A program made the position numbers and the translations under genes. 64,000 nucleotides of DNA from Diogma glabrata (Eukaryota > Arthropoda > Insecta > Diptera > Cylindrotomidae): the NCBI GenBank assembly GCA_963693315.1, contig OY856188.1, forward strand, positions 194,814,322-194,878,321, written 5' to 3'. This document shows, piece after piece, positions 53,691 through 64,000 of this stretch; the first letter of the stretch is position 1; each line of letters opens with the position of its first letter. The notes under the pieces are model-generated. The model saw only the letters and a list, made by a program, of their open reading frames with translations, made no database searches and was not told where the DNA came from.

Positions 53691-55379
53691 GTATGCATTC
53701 TGTATAATCATATTTTGTCTGGTACTATAAAATTACCAATACATGTATTATCACTATTCAAATACGATTATTTTTATTTAACTTCAAAAGACATTATCCA
53801 GATAATTTTTATTTGTGACTTGTGCTATCAAATCGTAATGTTTTAGTCAACCAACATAAGATTTACAGACTCCACTTTAGCCTTGAGGCTAAATGCTAGA
53901 TTTTTATTCTTGAAACCGATTACCCATAGTCAAACCACATCATAAAAAGCAAATCACTTCTTAAAAGGAAAACGGGTGCAACAAATCAATGTTAATGTTC
54001 TTGCTTTGAAGACTATATTTAGATTAAATTTTATGTTTCTCAAATTACATAAACATAAAATGATAGACATGTAAACTAATTGTAACAATATTTAATTTTG
54101 TTTCTTTTAATTACTTCTTGAATAATTGAACTTTAACGTAAACAAAAGGGGATCTCTGATTTTTTAAAATATTTAAAGATTGTTGACCCCAGAAACTTGA
54201 AGTAGGACTTGTACAATGGATACACGTTTATGAAAAACTAAGAATAAATATGTTTCCGAATGTTTGAGAAGGAAAATGGTTGAAACACAAACAATCTTTT
54301 TCATTTAATTGAGCAATTATTGAATAGTGATTGCGCCTATCCCTAACTGTAGTTATACATATATATTTTTCCAACCCAACTTAAATGTAAAATAATTTAT
54401 CAGTAAACACCCTAGGGAATCCTTTGAATTATTGTCGGCATGAATCGACCATATCAAACATAATAATAGGATTGTCTACGAAAAAAGAGGGAAATTGTAA
54501 TTTTTGTCATTTTTTTCAATAAAAAAATTGTTTACAATTGGGTAACGTAATCTCACTTTTTGTAATTTAATATTTGTGAAATTATCGAATCGAATTCAAC
54601 TTTATTACATTTTTGTTTGTTTCATGTAGCAGTATGAGTGTTAGAAAGGAGAAACTATTGATTTGTGTGTATATCCTTTGTGTTATGAAATGGTTTGGTA
54701 TACTGAGCGATTCCTAATCATATTACCGTCGCTCAACAGTTTCAATAAACCAATGGGTTCAGATTATTTCAGTCAATGCTTCAAATTTATTGACAAAGTA
54801 GAAGAATCCGTTCTTGACAAGTCTATTGTAGTGATGACACATAGAATCCAATAATGCCAAGCTAAATAATCTTTTGGTTTTTATTTTAAAATTCTAATTT
54901 GTAGTTTAAACACCAAAATATTATTGAGCTTGACATTCTTGGACTCTATTTGTCATCACTATACAATCTGAAATTCAATTTGTGCCCGTGCTTCATAGAT
55001 ATTTGATAATACGATCTTTTTGGTTTGTAGATATTTAAAAATTCTCAATTCTTTACAACGTTGCTTATTTCTCTGAGTCTTTAATGGAAAAGAATAATTC
55101 TTTTTTTTTTGCGCATGAAATTTTGATGTAAAATTAATTTGAGTTCAGTGTGACTGCTTCCAAAAATATCTACGTTTGCACGGGCACAAATTGCATTCTA
55201 GGCTATAATTTTCATATTTGTATTCAGCAAATGTTGGCGGTTACCAACACTCCCCCTAGTAAGCAACTTCTCTCTTGGATCAAAGCGTCTTACTTTCAAC
55301 CGCTAAGTTCAAAACCACAACCTTTGCGGATGGTCTAAGAAAATCTCTAGTAAAGGTGCGAAGTAACACCTGACGTACC
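53691..55379. other. About 1.7 kb without a supported gene
   Basis: AT-rich. The 63-codon frame at 54663 (with ERFLIILPSLNSFNKPMGSD) is not recognised and lacks splice or promoter support. Confidence 0.45.
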
Positions 55380-55449
55380 TGGCCATCACTTGATAATCTT
55401 ATTTCTTTCACTATTCCCCTATAGTCCAAGAATTAGATTTCAGGTCGTT

Positions 55450-58190
55450 TATTATCAGAACAACATCTCCATTTAGTTTGCCTTGATATAGTAGATATAT
55501 ACTTTTATCCACCGCTGCCAGAATTTTTGAGCAATTTTTTGGGAAATCGTCCAATTTTTGCGTTGTATCAGCACTTCGTCGTCAAATTCTCCCAAAGGCT
55601 TCATACCACTTGAAGTTCCTAGCAGGAAGTGGTTGGGTGTCAGAGCTTCGTTTGTATTTGATTCGCTGGGAATTAATGTTATGGATCTTGAATTCACCAC
55701 GTTATCGATTTCTGCCAGGTAACACTTCAGTAGCTCATTATATGGCCTCCTTGATTGCTACGCAGCTGAGATATTAGTTTTAATTGATCGTACTAGTCTC
55801 CCCCAAGGACCTCCCATGTGTGAACTGCTTGATGGTACAAAGTTCCACTTGATGATCCGAAATCTATCTTGGCGTTTTGGATTTACATCTCTGTTATTAC
55901 AAACTCTTCAATTTGGTGCAGGTTCATCGAAAATTGGTCGCGTTACTGCTGAAGATTTCAATTGGGGGTTCCTCTTCTAAAGATAAAATTACGGAATTCC
56001 ATGATGAACGAGACGGTGCTGAGTGAATGCGCGACTTCGGTATGGACTGTTTGCATGGTCATACATGTCAATAAAGCACCCTCCGTCGGACCGAAATAGT
56101 CAACTCCGACGTAGGAAAATGGGCGGGAAAAAACTAGACAGCCTTGCCGTAAGTAAAACTGTCATTTCCGGGATGTTTGGTTGTGCTTTTTAATTCTTAC
56201 ATCTCTGACAGCAGTGATCGATACTTTTGACTACTGTCCGCAGTTTAGGAATCGAGAACTTTTGCGTCCATTTATTAATCACAGTCTCATGATTACCATG
56301 GAAATTGTGTTGATCATAATGGTGATTCGGTGTTTTTTCGGCAGTATTATTGGGTTTCTGGTGTCAAACGAGATGTAGAATTTATTTTGGAGTCTCCCTC
56401 TCATCCGTAGAATCTGATTTCCATCTAGAAATGGTGACAGTTTAAAAATTGTGCTGGAATTAAGAGTTTTAACATTTCTAATGATTTCATCAGCATATTC
56501 ATTGCGCTGGGCCGACCGTTACTCATACTCATAAGTTTCTTTTTCACCGACTGTAAAGGCACCAGACCAAGTTACTTTCCTTTTCTTTATACGATCAAAC
56601 ACTCGTAAAACATAGGTCGGAGTATTTACTAAACGCTTCCATTTAGAGAATCTTGTTTGATCAGGAACGGCGATGATGTCATCTGATTGGTGATGAAATA
56701 TTTTACGTAATTCTTCATACAAGTCGGCTGGAATCTGCGAGTGCTTTTCCACAGGCCATTCAGACTCAGGTTTGCCCAAGAATGGAGGACCTGCAAACCA
56801 TCTGCTCGTCGATGAAACCTCTCCAACTCTATATAATTTTCTTCTGGTGTGGACTCGGTTGAAATGTAGGATCTTGGAAGTTTGATTTTTTCAAGTGATG
56901 ATAACAACTGCGTTCATTTTTGCCATTATTCAATTTGTCTATCACGGATTGTTACATCCCAATCTCCTGATGATTTCCATATCTCTTGAACGAGAATTTT
57001 TCCGTATACTAGATAAAATGCTATGAGCCCAAGGGGATCATATAAGCATTAACGTTCTTAGTAATTCTTTTTCGTAGGCTTTCTTCTTCTGCTTAAAATG
57101 TCGGTACCAATGTGATTGTATCGGATAACGTAATAAATATGATCCGAACTTGCGTTCCACCACATCCCAAGTATTTTGGTATAATCGATCGCATCACTAC
57201 TGAACATCATTTTCATAGCTTCCTGACATTTTTCTTCGCCTCACTCAGAAAGAACCGTGGTTCGCCTTTGGAATGGATGAACTTTTCCTCTTTGGCTGTT
57301 GCGCTCTCGTCTTCTTCGCTGTTCAACCAATCGTCCACATGGTGGTTCTCCTGGATTGTCATTAGTGCTCTCGGGAACTGTTCACTATACTCGCGGATGC
57401 GTTTTTGTTTTTGGTGCACTGAGCTATGGGCGAACACGATGCTCTGAACGGTATAACTTTCATAACGTAAGTCTCCATCAAATCTTTACTTCCACAAAAA
57501 AGTCATTGGGATTGCTGGTCTTCGGTGTTTGCTGCAACTTGGTGGAACATGTGTATGATGTCACCTTTCATTCTTTGAATTTGTACAGTATGGTAGGTTC
57601 GCTAGGAGATTGGGACCCTTCAGCAACATCGTGTTTAAAGATACTCCATTAACAGAACAGTAGCAGCAGCATCACAAACAATTCTGATTTTTTGAGGCTT
57701 ATTTGAACTTGAAACTTGAAATCCTTGACCAATTGATGGAGGCCTTCTTTTTGACTACAATCGCACGAGTGAAAAGTTACACAATCAGCTTTGGCAACAG
57801 GTTCTCCTTACCTTTCTTCTCATACTGCTAATGGTAAACAGAGTTGCTAGTGTTGTAGACCGATCAGGATAGTTGGTTGCACTTTCATATCTGGAAATCG
57901 GTAACCTGCTCGTGTTTCGACTCGTGATGGTCGTGTTTCTCTTAGTTCCTTCACCGACTGGATGGGAAAATTTAGTTGTGAAACAGTTCTTCAACTGATA
58001 TTTGAAATTTTGGACTGTCGAAATGAAACCGAAAATCTAAAGAGAGACTCGCCTACTATTGTTCTCCTTGCGGGTAGTGTTTCCCGTTTTTCTTTAGAGC
58101 TAAACTCTCTGGAGATCCATCCAACTTCAGTAAGCTTACTGTCTTCAAGGAGTGCTAACGAAGACCCTTTGTCCAGGAAAGTGTAAGTAC
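55450..58190 (-). pseudogene. BEL/Pao pol remnant (second element)
   Basis: From the 5' side on the minus strand: protease with FLDKGSSLALLEDSKL (58175; the usual DEGSS/DSGS active site is DKGSS here) and a LNFPIQSVKE block. RT palm ENHHVDDWLNSEED with FIHSKG (57345-57240), an HVDD instead of YVDD. RNase H/linker IKLPRSYISTESTPEENYIE and PTYVLRVFDRIKK. Integrase GVDYFGPTEGALLTCMTMQT (56100; catalytic Asp) and, near the end, ALTPNHFLLGTSSGMKPLGE followed by WQRWIKVYI. Frameshifts separate the parts. Confidence 0.8.
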
Positions 58191-58960
58191 TGACTTAATC
58201 TGCACTGATATATACAACAACACTGGTATTATGCGAAAAAGGACGTTGCATTTCTTCGGCTGATATGTATTCAGGTTGACAGTTGCTGGGACATCAGCTG
58301 GTTTCTCGATACTAGTAGTTGGTTTCTGTGGTTCCTCCTTGTGGAGTAATGTATGATGTCTTTGAGTGCAGCTGTTGTTCATATTTTGATCTTTGACAAT
58401 TTCGTATAACATGATAACCTAAACAACAGTTGCAAAAATTTCAGAATCTTCACCATGTGCCATCGTTTACTTCTTCGATAAGAAATAAATTTAGGACAAT
58501 CACGAGACTGGTGTCCATTTTTTTTGACAAACTCGGCACACAAAGATAGGCTCAGATGCACTTGTGGCATTTATTGATGTGGAATCACTCCTTGATTTAA
58601 GTGAATGAGCTGCATGCAGATACCCGGATGATTGCTTCGGTTTTCTTGTATGCCCAGTATCAGTTTTCTTTAGAACTTTATCGCATGGACCCACAAAGCT
58701 TGTTGCGATTCCGACAGTTTGCATTAACCAATCGAAGAAAACTCCCAAAATGAGCTGAAGTAAAGTTACCTCTGTATTCTCCCCATATCATCTTAGGTCC
58801 GGTGGGTAACTTTTCAACGAGTTTACGAAGAAGATCAGGATTGTTCAGATGATCGTGTTGCCAGTTAGCTTTCATTGTGCTGTACAAATTCTGCACCTTT
58901 AGTGCAAAAAATATGAAACGGCTTAGGTCATGGTTCATTTAGATTGCCTCCATCTCAGCC
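58191..58960 (-). pseudogene. BEL/Pao gag remnant (second element)
   Basis: The minus strand at 58938-58678 reads FALKVQNLYSTMKANWQHDH and LLRKLVEKLPTGPKMIWGEY, the usual Pao gag segment (…LNDPxLLxxLVxKLPxxxKxxW…). After a shift, about 58535-58490 gives CRVCQKNGHQSRDCPKF across two frames, a CCHC zinc knuckle (C-x2-C-x4-H-x4-C). The N-terminus is missing or eroded. Confidence 0.75.
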
Positions 58961-60494
58961 TCTTCCACCAGATCCTGTACTATTTGCTCTAGCTTGCCGA
59001 ACAGCATCTCCAATGTTGCAATCACCTGTAGAACTTTTTCAGGAAGCAAGAGGCTACCCTGTACAGCTTTTAGTGCCATCGCCCATCCCCTTTAAATGTG
59101 TCCAAAATTTTCAGAATTAGTTAAAGCGCAACTCTTGGTTATTGACTCATAGCTGCTGATAAACATAGGCCATTCTCTTGGTTGTCCATCAAAGATTTGT
59201 AAATTTTTTGAAATTAAAAAATCGTATTATAAAATCAAAATATGTGGAAACTAAAAAATACTACTACTACTGTTGACGCTTAAAAGGTTTCCTGTTCAAC
59301 CATATCGTTAAAATTAAAGTAATCAAGAGGTACACGTCATTTCCTAGAAACTTTCAAACATATGTGCACTTAACAGCGTTACTCAACACTAAACTGTCAT
59401 AGATATAGTGCATGTGCCAAACGACGAATTTGAAGCCACAGTTCAAAGTTCAAAGTTCAAATGTCACATTTCCATTATAAGTTATCTGTTCGTGACCACC
59501 AACTATATAAAATAGTGTTTTTATGTTTATAGATACCGCTCTATATTTGAAACAACTAACTAAATGATGTAACGACCAAAAAAATCTATTCATTAGACAT
59601 TTTCTTTTAAAATCTAAAACAGACAGTCCTCATAATAATCACACATCCATTTCTTATTATAAAATAATTTGGGATTAGATTCATAGAAAATATCTGACCG
59701 TATACAACGTTCCACTGTATAAATGAATCCATATTTTTGTTTCATCTTTTCTTTATTTCATTTTAATGTGTAACAAACATATTATTTTTGTTGTTAAACA
59801 CATACCGAAATAGAGTAGATTGATTTTGTGCAGGTGTGCTGGTGTTGTTATCATTAATAAGGTGCTTTGTCTTAAATAAAATTGTTATAAATGAAACATG
59901 TACGCCATATTAAATATTGGTTAAAATGTGTTATGAGGCTGTTTATGTGAGTGATTTTTCTCTGTGTGTTTAATTTGTTTTTTTGTTTGTAGTTTGTACA
60001 CGGCAGATTTTCGTGTATGGCTTAATATTTATTTGTTAGAATGAAGAAATCTAATCACAGCAACTGAGATAAATCGAAACCTTTTAAAAATTAAAATCGT
60101 TGTGTAATACGACATTGAGATATAATTTTAGTTAAGTTTTAACTTTCAACATCATATTTTTGGTGAAAATTTAGATTTTTGAGCTGTCAAGATAAACACA
60201 AGATTTGTTCAGTGATTTTGATAAATTGATAAATTAAATAAAGCTATATTATATTTGTTTTCTTAAAACATATGGTATTATTTCAAAAACTAACTTTTGA
60301 TAGCCATGATGAAAGTACAACGGTTTGTTCTTTTTATTCAAGACGCCATTGTGCGTAGTGAAGGTAATAAAATAATTTTAATTGTGATTGTAACTATGTC
60401 AATTATTAAAAAGTCAGACAAGTGTTGATATAATTCGCTCGCTGAGGGTTCCGTGTATATAATATTTGAGAAAACAACGGTTTTTGTTAGCATA
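58961..60494. other. About 1.5 kb without a supported gene
   Basis: The part to about 59200 may still belong to the BEL/Pao gag (decayed); the rest is AT-rich with no signal. Confidence 0.45.
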
Positions 60495-60960
60495 GTTTCA
60501 CGTTGGGTTGCCTTTTACCCAAAGCTGTTTATGGTGGCTAAAGAAAGCTTCATGAACGCCAACTTATAAATTATTTATATTGTAAAATATATTATCAATT
60601 GTTGTAGCTTCAACTGTTGTTGATTCGTAAATTTTTCTTTGTAAATTTTTTTTTAGAAAATAGTTTGAGAGCCAGTTTTGGGGATTTTTATTGAAACCAA
60701 ATTAAAGTCACCTATCACAATAGTTGGAGGAAAAAGTGTCGTCAAATTATTGCCAACGAGTGCATTGTTAACAGAGTCGAGTGATTTGTCTACATTGGGG
60801 AGATCGGTATTCCAACAGGATTTGAACTTCAACTAGTTGAACATTCACAATGACTGCCAGCAGAGCTAAAATCGTAGTGATGGTGGCTAGTATTTTTCTG
60901 CACTAGTGGTACTGTCTCAGACGTAACGAAAAGAACAGATCCCAACCTCGATTTACTTGA
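60495..60960 (-). pseudogene. Endonuclease remnant of a second Helentron copy
   Basis: Parallels 20860-21440 on the same strand: GTAGCTTCAACTGTTGTTG, AAAATAGTTTGAGAGCCAGT, ACAATAGTTGGAGG, ATGACTGCCAGCAGAGCT and AAGAACAGATCCC are shared. These are the DFN-containing and IDNIF segments of the endonuclease. It lacks the internal 60-bp duplication of the first copy, and the helicase part is not seen. Confidence 0.7.
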
Positions 60961-62114
60961 GTGTAACAATTTTATAGTTTAACAGTAGTTCAATAGTTCA
61001 GCAATTTCAAAAATGTTTGTAATTACTAATTAGTGATCAACCTCACAAAGAATATTTGCAACGCAACCATATTAAATAATAATCTATCGAATAGCAAACA
61101 GGTATGTTCTAATACAACGTAGCAATAGTCCTTCACAAAAACACAATTTTAGAATTTTAATCAAATGAATCAAAAACGGTGTTTTCGAAAGCTACAAAAA
61201 AATTGTTTTGGACTAGAAAAAAATTAACCTTTCATATAATCAACAAGGTAAAAAATAATTTGTTTTCAAAATTTCCACCCTCAAAATAACATTTGAAATG
61301 ATGAGCCGCCTGCTATAGTTTTCATTCAATCTTTACAACATTGCCCATAACCATGAATTTTTCCAAATTTTTTCTTTTGTAATGGTCGAAGTTAAGGAGG
61401 GGGGGACAGGAATTTTTTTTCTCATTTTTGAATGTATGTAACTCAAAAACTGCGCTTTTAGACTGGAAAAAAAATTAACCTTTCATATGACAAGGTCAAA
61501 CATAATTTTTTTTTTCAAAATTTCCAGTCTCAACCCCCCCCCCTCAAAATAACATTTGAAATTTCTAAATTTCGAGAATTTCGTGAGTTTTGGCTTGACG
61601 AGTTATTTTCAAAAACTCATTCGGTTCTGTGAAAAATAGAAACTTCTGTTTTGTTTTATTTTAAAGCTAAAAAGTGCTAGTTTACAATAAAAAATTAAAT
61701 CAATAAAATTATTAACATCTTATTGTTATAAACAAATAAAATGTGCAAATCGATCTTTAGTCATCGCTCCACCCACGCAATGAGTTTTTAGTACGACCAT
61801 CGTATTTTACGTTCAATTTTCTAAAAAAATCGTATTTTTAATTAATGGAGAAATGATTTTTACTGTTCGAAATAAATTAATTTATCGAGCCCGGGACGAC
61901 ATAAAATTCCATAAATGGGTCTTTTTTTACATACCGAACAGTAGCCTGATTCTCTAAGCGGCAAGATAAAGGGTAAACGTGTAAACGTTAAATTAACTTG
62001 CTGTTTTTGAGTATTCGAATTTCGTAATTTTTTTCAAGATAAAATGTAAACGCTTAAGATAAGTATGCGGGTAAACTTTACGCAATTATTTTATCTTGGG
62101 AAAACTTAACACAA
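60961..62114. repeat. Helentron-associated flank with direct repeats
   Basis: 61225-61300 and 61480-61565 share TTAACCTTTCATAT, TTTTCAAAATTTCCA and CCCTCAAAATAACATTTGAA, and are also similar to 21890-21965. The segment GTCGAAGTTAAGGAGGGGG (61385) resembles GTTCGAAGTTAACTCCCCCT (22005). No coding frame is convincing. Confidence 0.6.
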
Positions 62115-62608
62115 TAGTACATTATGATGCTAGGACGTAAAGCTAAAGATTTTGGACGGATGTGGAGTTTGCAAATCGAGGCGCTAGCCGAGATTTGCAC
62201 CCACATTAAGTCCAAAATAGCTTACGTCCGTGCATCATATACTATTTTTTATTCGCCGCAAGCAAAATATTTTAAGAAAAGTTGTCTATTCTAAATTAAA
62301 TTATAAATTTTCATAAATTTTAAAATAAAAATATGTGGAACAAGTAACCTTTGACAAAATATTTATTATTTTTTCCAAATTATTGTGTAGCTATGACAAC
62401 AAATGAAAACAACTATTTTAATTGGATAATGAAATTTTGAATTTGAGGGTTGCTTTGATAAAAATTTTTATTTTTCATAGAATTTAAACAAATACAAATA
62501 CTTTTTACTTTTTTGGACGTAGCTATGACAACAAAATAATAGTTGAAAAGTGATACTTTAAAGCCGCAAATCACAGTAATAAAGTAACACTTTAATATGT
62601 AGGCGAAT
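62115..62608 (-). mobile_element. One-armed copy of the foldback element
   Basis: TAGTACATTATGATGCTAGG at 62115 starts a copy of the right arm of the 27773-28660 element read inversely, including the extra GAGTTTGCAAATCGAGGCGC. After the arm it continues into the element's central 99 bp (ACTTTAAAGCCGCAAATCAC), then stops at 62608. The second arm is missing. Confidence 0.88.
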
Positions 62609-62734
62609 ATTAACTATTATTATTACTATTTTTGTGAATTATTATAGTTTGTTTTATTAAATAAAATAAATATGGATATAGATAAACAGTAAGTAAAAAG
62701 TTTTATGGATATAAATAAAAATAGAGGGAAAATT

Positions 62735-63189
62735 CCCGGGTAGGAACTGCCAATGTTAAACAACGGACCAATCTCGGACCAGTATTGGTAAGCCAAGCCT
62801 TGGCTAGTTAGCTTTGGGCCAGGTTTTGGCCAGTTGTAAATGCCTAGACTGAACCAAGGTTCAGTTTATTATATTACGTGTTATTCACCAGGTTAATGCA
62901 TTGTTAACATGTGCAGGCCATATTATATTTATTTTTATTTTCATACATGTTACCTTCTCCACAACCTCTTTCCACACATTTAAAGGAGGTCTGGAAACAA
63001 AATTGGTTTGGTAGACCTGGCCCAAATCTTATTCGTCAGACTTGGCCCAAGCCTGCAGGTTTGCCCCAGGACATCAGTCCAAGCATGGCCCAAGCTTGGG
63101 CCGTTTGAAAATGTTAAGCCTGGCCCAATCCCAAAAGATATGGCGCGATCTTCGCCCAGGCTTGGCCTTTTAGCTTTTTCTTACCCGGG
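62735..63189 (-). mobile_element. MITE copy B (CCCGGGTAAGAA-type ends)
   Basis: Full-length inverted counterpart of 9326-9799. Ends CCCGGGTAGGAACTGCC and TTTTTCTTACCCGGG are inverted repeats. Same internal landmarks in reverse order, including GTTTATTATATTACGTGTTA, CAGGTTAATGCATTGT and many TTGGGCC words. The 125- and 65-codon frames across it are artefacts of the repeat. Confidence 0.85.
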
Positions 63190-64000
63190 TTATGTCATAG
63201 AATATTTTGGTAGTTTTGGTTATATATGTTTAAATTTATTTTTTATAAGGAACTGTCCTCCAAATTTTTTTGAAATTTTATTTAGAAACACCAAAACTAG
63301 AAGTAAACGAGCCTCGATGCAAAAAGATCGCCTTATAGAATTTATGGAGTTAGTCAAATTTATTATAAAACCTATAAAGTTATGAATTATTTTAACAAAA
63401 TGTTTTTGTAAAAATATACATATAAATGAAAACATACACATGTTTATCGTTATTTATTCCCACATCACTTTGAGGAAAACGTATATATTTTGTGCTCAAA
63501 TTTGTGTCAATTGCCCTTGATACAACTTCAACGCACCTCATGCCCTACATTTTTTTGATATCCGTCTTTAGTGAAAATATATCTATAATTAAATATGTTT
63601 TTACGTATACAATTTTAAAAACAACTAACCATTCGCTACTATACGCTCAAAAACGAAAGCCTGTAAATAATCAGGAATGGCGCTGTTTCGTTGGGACTGT
63701 TGCAAGAACGGCCGCAGTTCTTCTATTAAACTATGAACCAAAATTTTGTTAAACAATTATAACTTTTGAAGCAATCGGCAGATACTTTAAACGAGTTTTG
63801 TGCGTCTCTTAATCTTAATCTTAATCGCGTCATTCACAATCTCTTTACACATAATTTCTTGCATCATTTTAACTATTATATATATTATTTGTATGTTATT
63901 TATCACTTTCACAAATTATTTTGATATTAAAATATCTTGCTGACAATAACTTTAGCTAGGACGCAATTTTTTTTTTACAGAATACGATTTACGCGTGCCA
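63190..64000. other. Spacer at the window end
   Basis: AT-rich. Several 60-90 codon frames without motif or context; nothing I can support as a gene. Confidence 0.45.

Larger units (their letters stand above)
55380..58960 (-). mobile_element. Second decayed BEL/Pao element
   Basis: Minus-strand pieces of gag, protease, RT, RNase H region and integrase follow each other in BEL/Pao order. The sequence is unlike the first element (1.1-5.1 kb), for example in gag and protease, so it represents another lineage. I found no LTR pair. Confidence 0.8.

Noticed and set aside
54663..54854. 63-codon frame with a partly hydrophobic start
   Set aside because: No recognisable family, no gene context.
63008..63385. 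125-codon open frame
   Set aside because: It starts inside MITE copy B; copy A gives a similar artefact.

Overview
This is AT-rich nuclear DNA of an insect, most likely a dipteran. The evidence is a 4.27 kb block of mitochondrial DNA at 47447-51719. It has the ancestral insect order ND4-ND4L-trnT-trnP-ND6-CYTB-trnS2-ND1 and reads only with the invertebrate mitochondrial code (TGA=Trp, ATA=Met, AGA=Ser). The dispersed elements also fit: BEL/Pao, an Mdg3-like Ty3/gypsy element, Jockey/CR1-type LINEs, Tc1/mariner, hAT and PIF/Harbinger. The three mitochondrial tRNAs are of normal length. The species is not identified.

The window is almost entirely transposable-element debris. Only one short stretch looks like part of an ordinary host gene, a 186-nt phase-preserving exon at 22870-23055 with good splice sites. 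Its product is not recognised.

Layout. 1.06-5.1 kb: decayed BEL/Pao element on the minus strand with short LTR remnants at both ends. 5.4-8.1 kb: a hairpin, a PIF/Harbinger-type MITE with TTA duplications, and a long-palindrome foldback. 9.1-10.9 kb: a LINE tail split by a later insertion that contains a MITE; its sister copy lies at 62.7 kb. 13-18.8 kb: a LINE fragment, a 400-bp inverted-repeat element, a tRNA-like (SINE) sequence, and a 4.9 kb hAT element. The hAT element has been invaded by a second LINE, a 137-bp satellite and an AT-rich tandem array. 19.5-21.9 kb: a dead mariner-type element beside a Helentron remnant (helicase fused to endonuclease). 22.9 kb: the host exon. 23.5-29.6 kb: a dispersed repeat family, a third LINE, a foldback element with arms of about 400 bp, and a mariner fragment. 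30.3-34.3 kb: a 196-bp MITE, a hAT MITE with a perfect 8-bp duplication, and a Harbinger transposase remnant. 35.2-39.6 kb: two tail-to-tail copies of one LINE family, one with an open 763-codon frame. 39.7-40.1 kb: (CT)n running into a 200-N gap. 40.7-45.9 kb: a gypsy-type element with open gag and pol joined by a canonical -1 slippery site. 47.4-51.7 kb: the mitochondrial block. 51.7-53.6 kb: about three tandem copies of a 610-630 bp repeat. 55.4-59 kb: a second decayed BEL/Pao element of another lineage. 60.5-63.2 kb: a second Helentron endonuclease remnant, a half copy of the foldback element and the second MITE copy.

No gene network or novel enzymatic system is visible. The most informative items are the undamaged mitochondrial block (recent NUMT or assembly chimera), the gypsy element with intact reading frames, the Helentron fusion, and a set of elements whose boundaries are fixed by target duplications or nesting.
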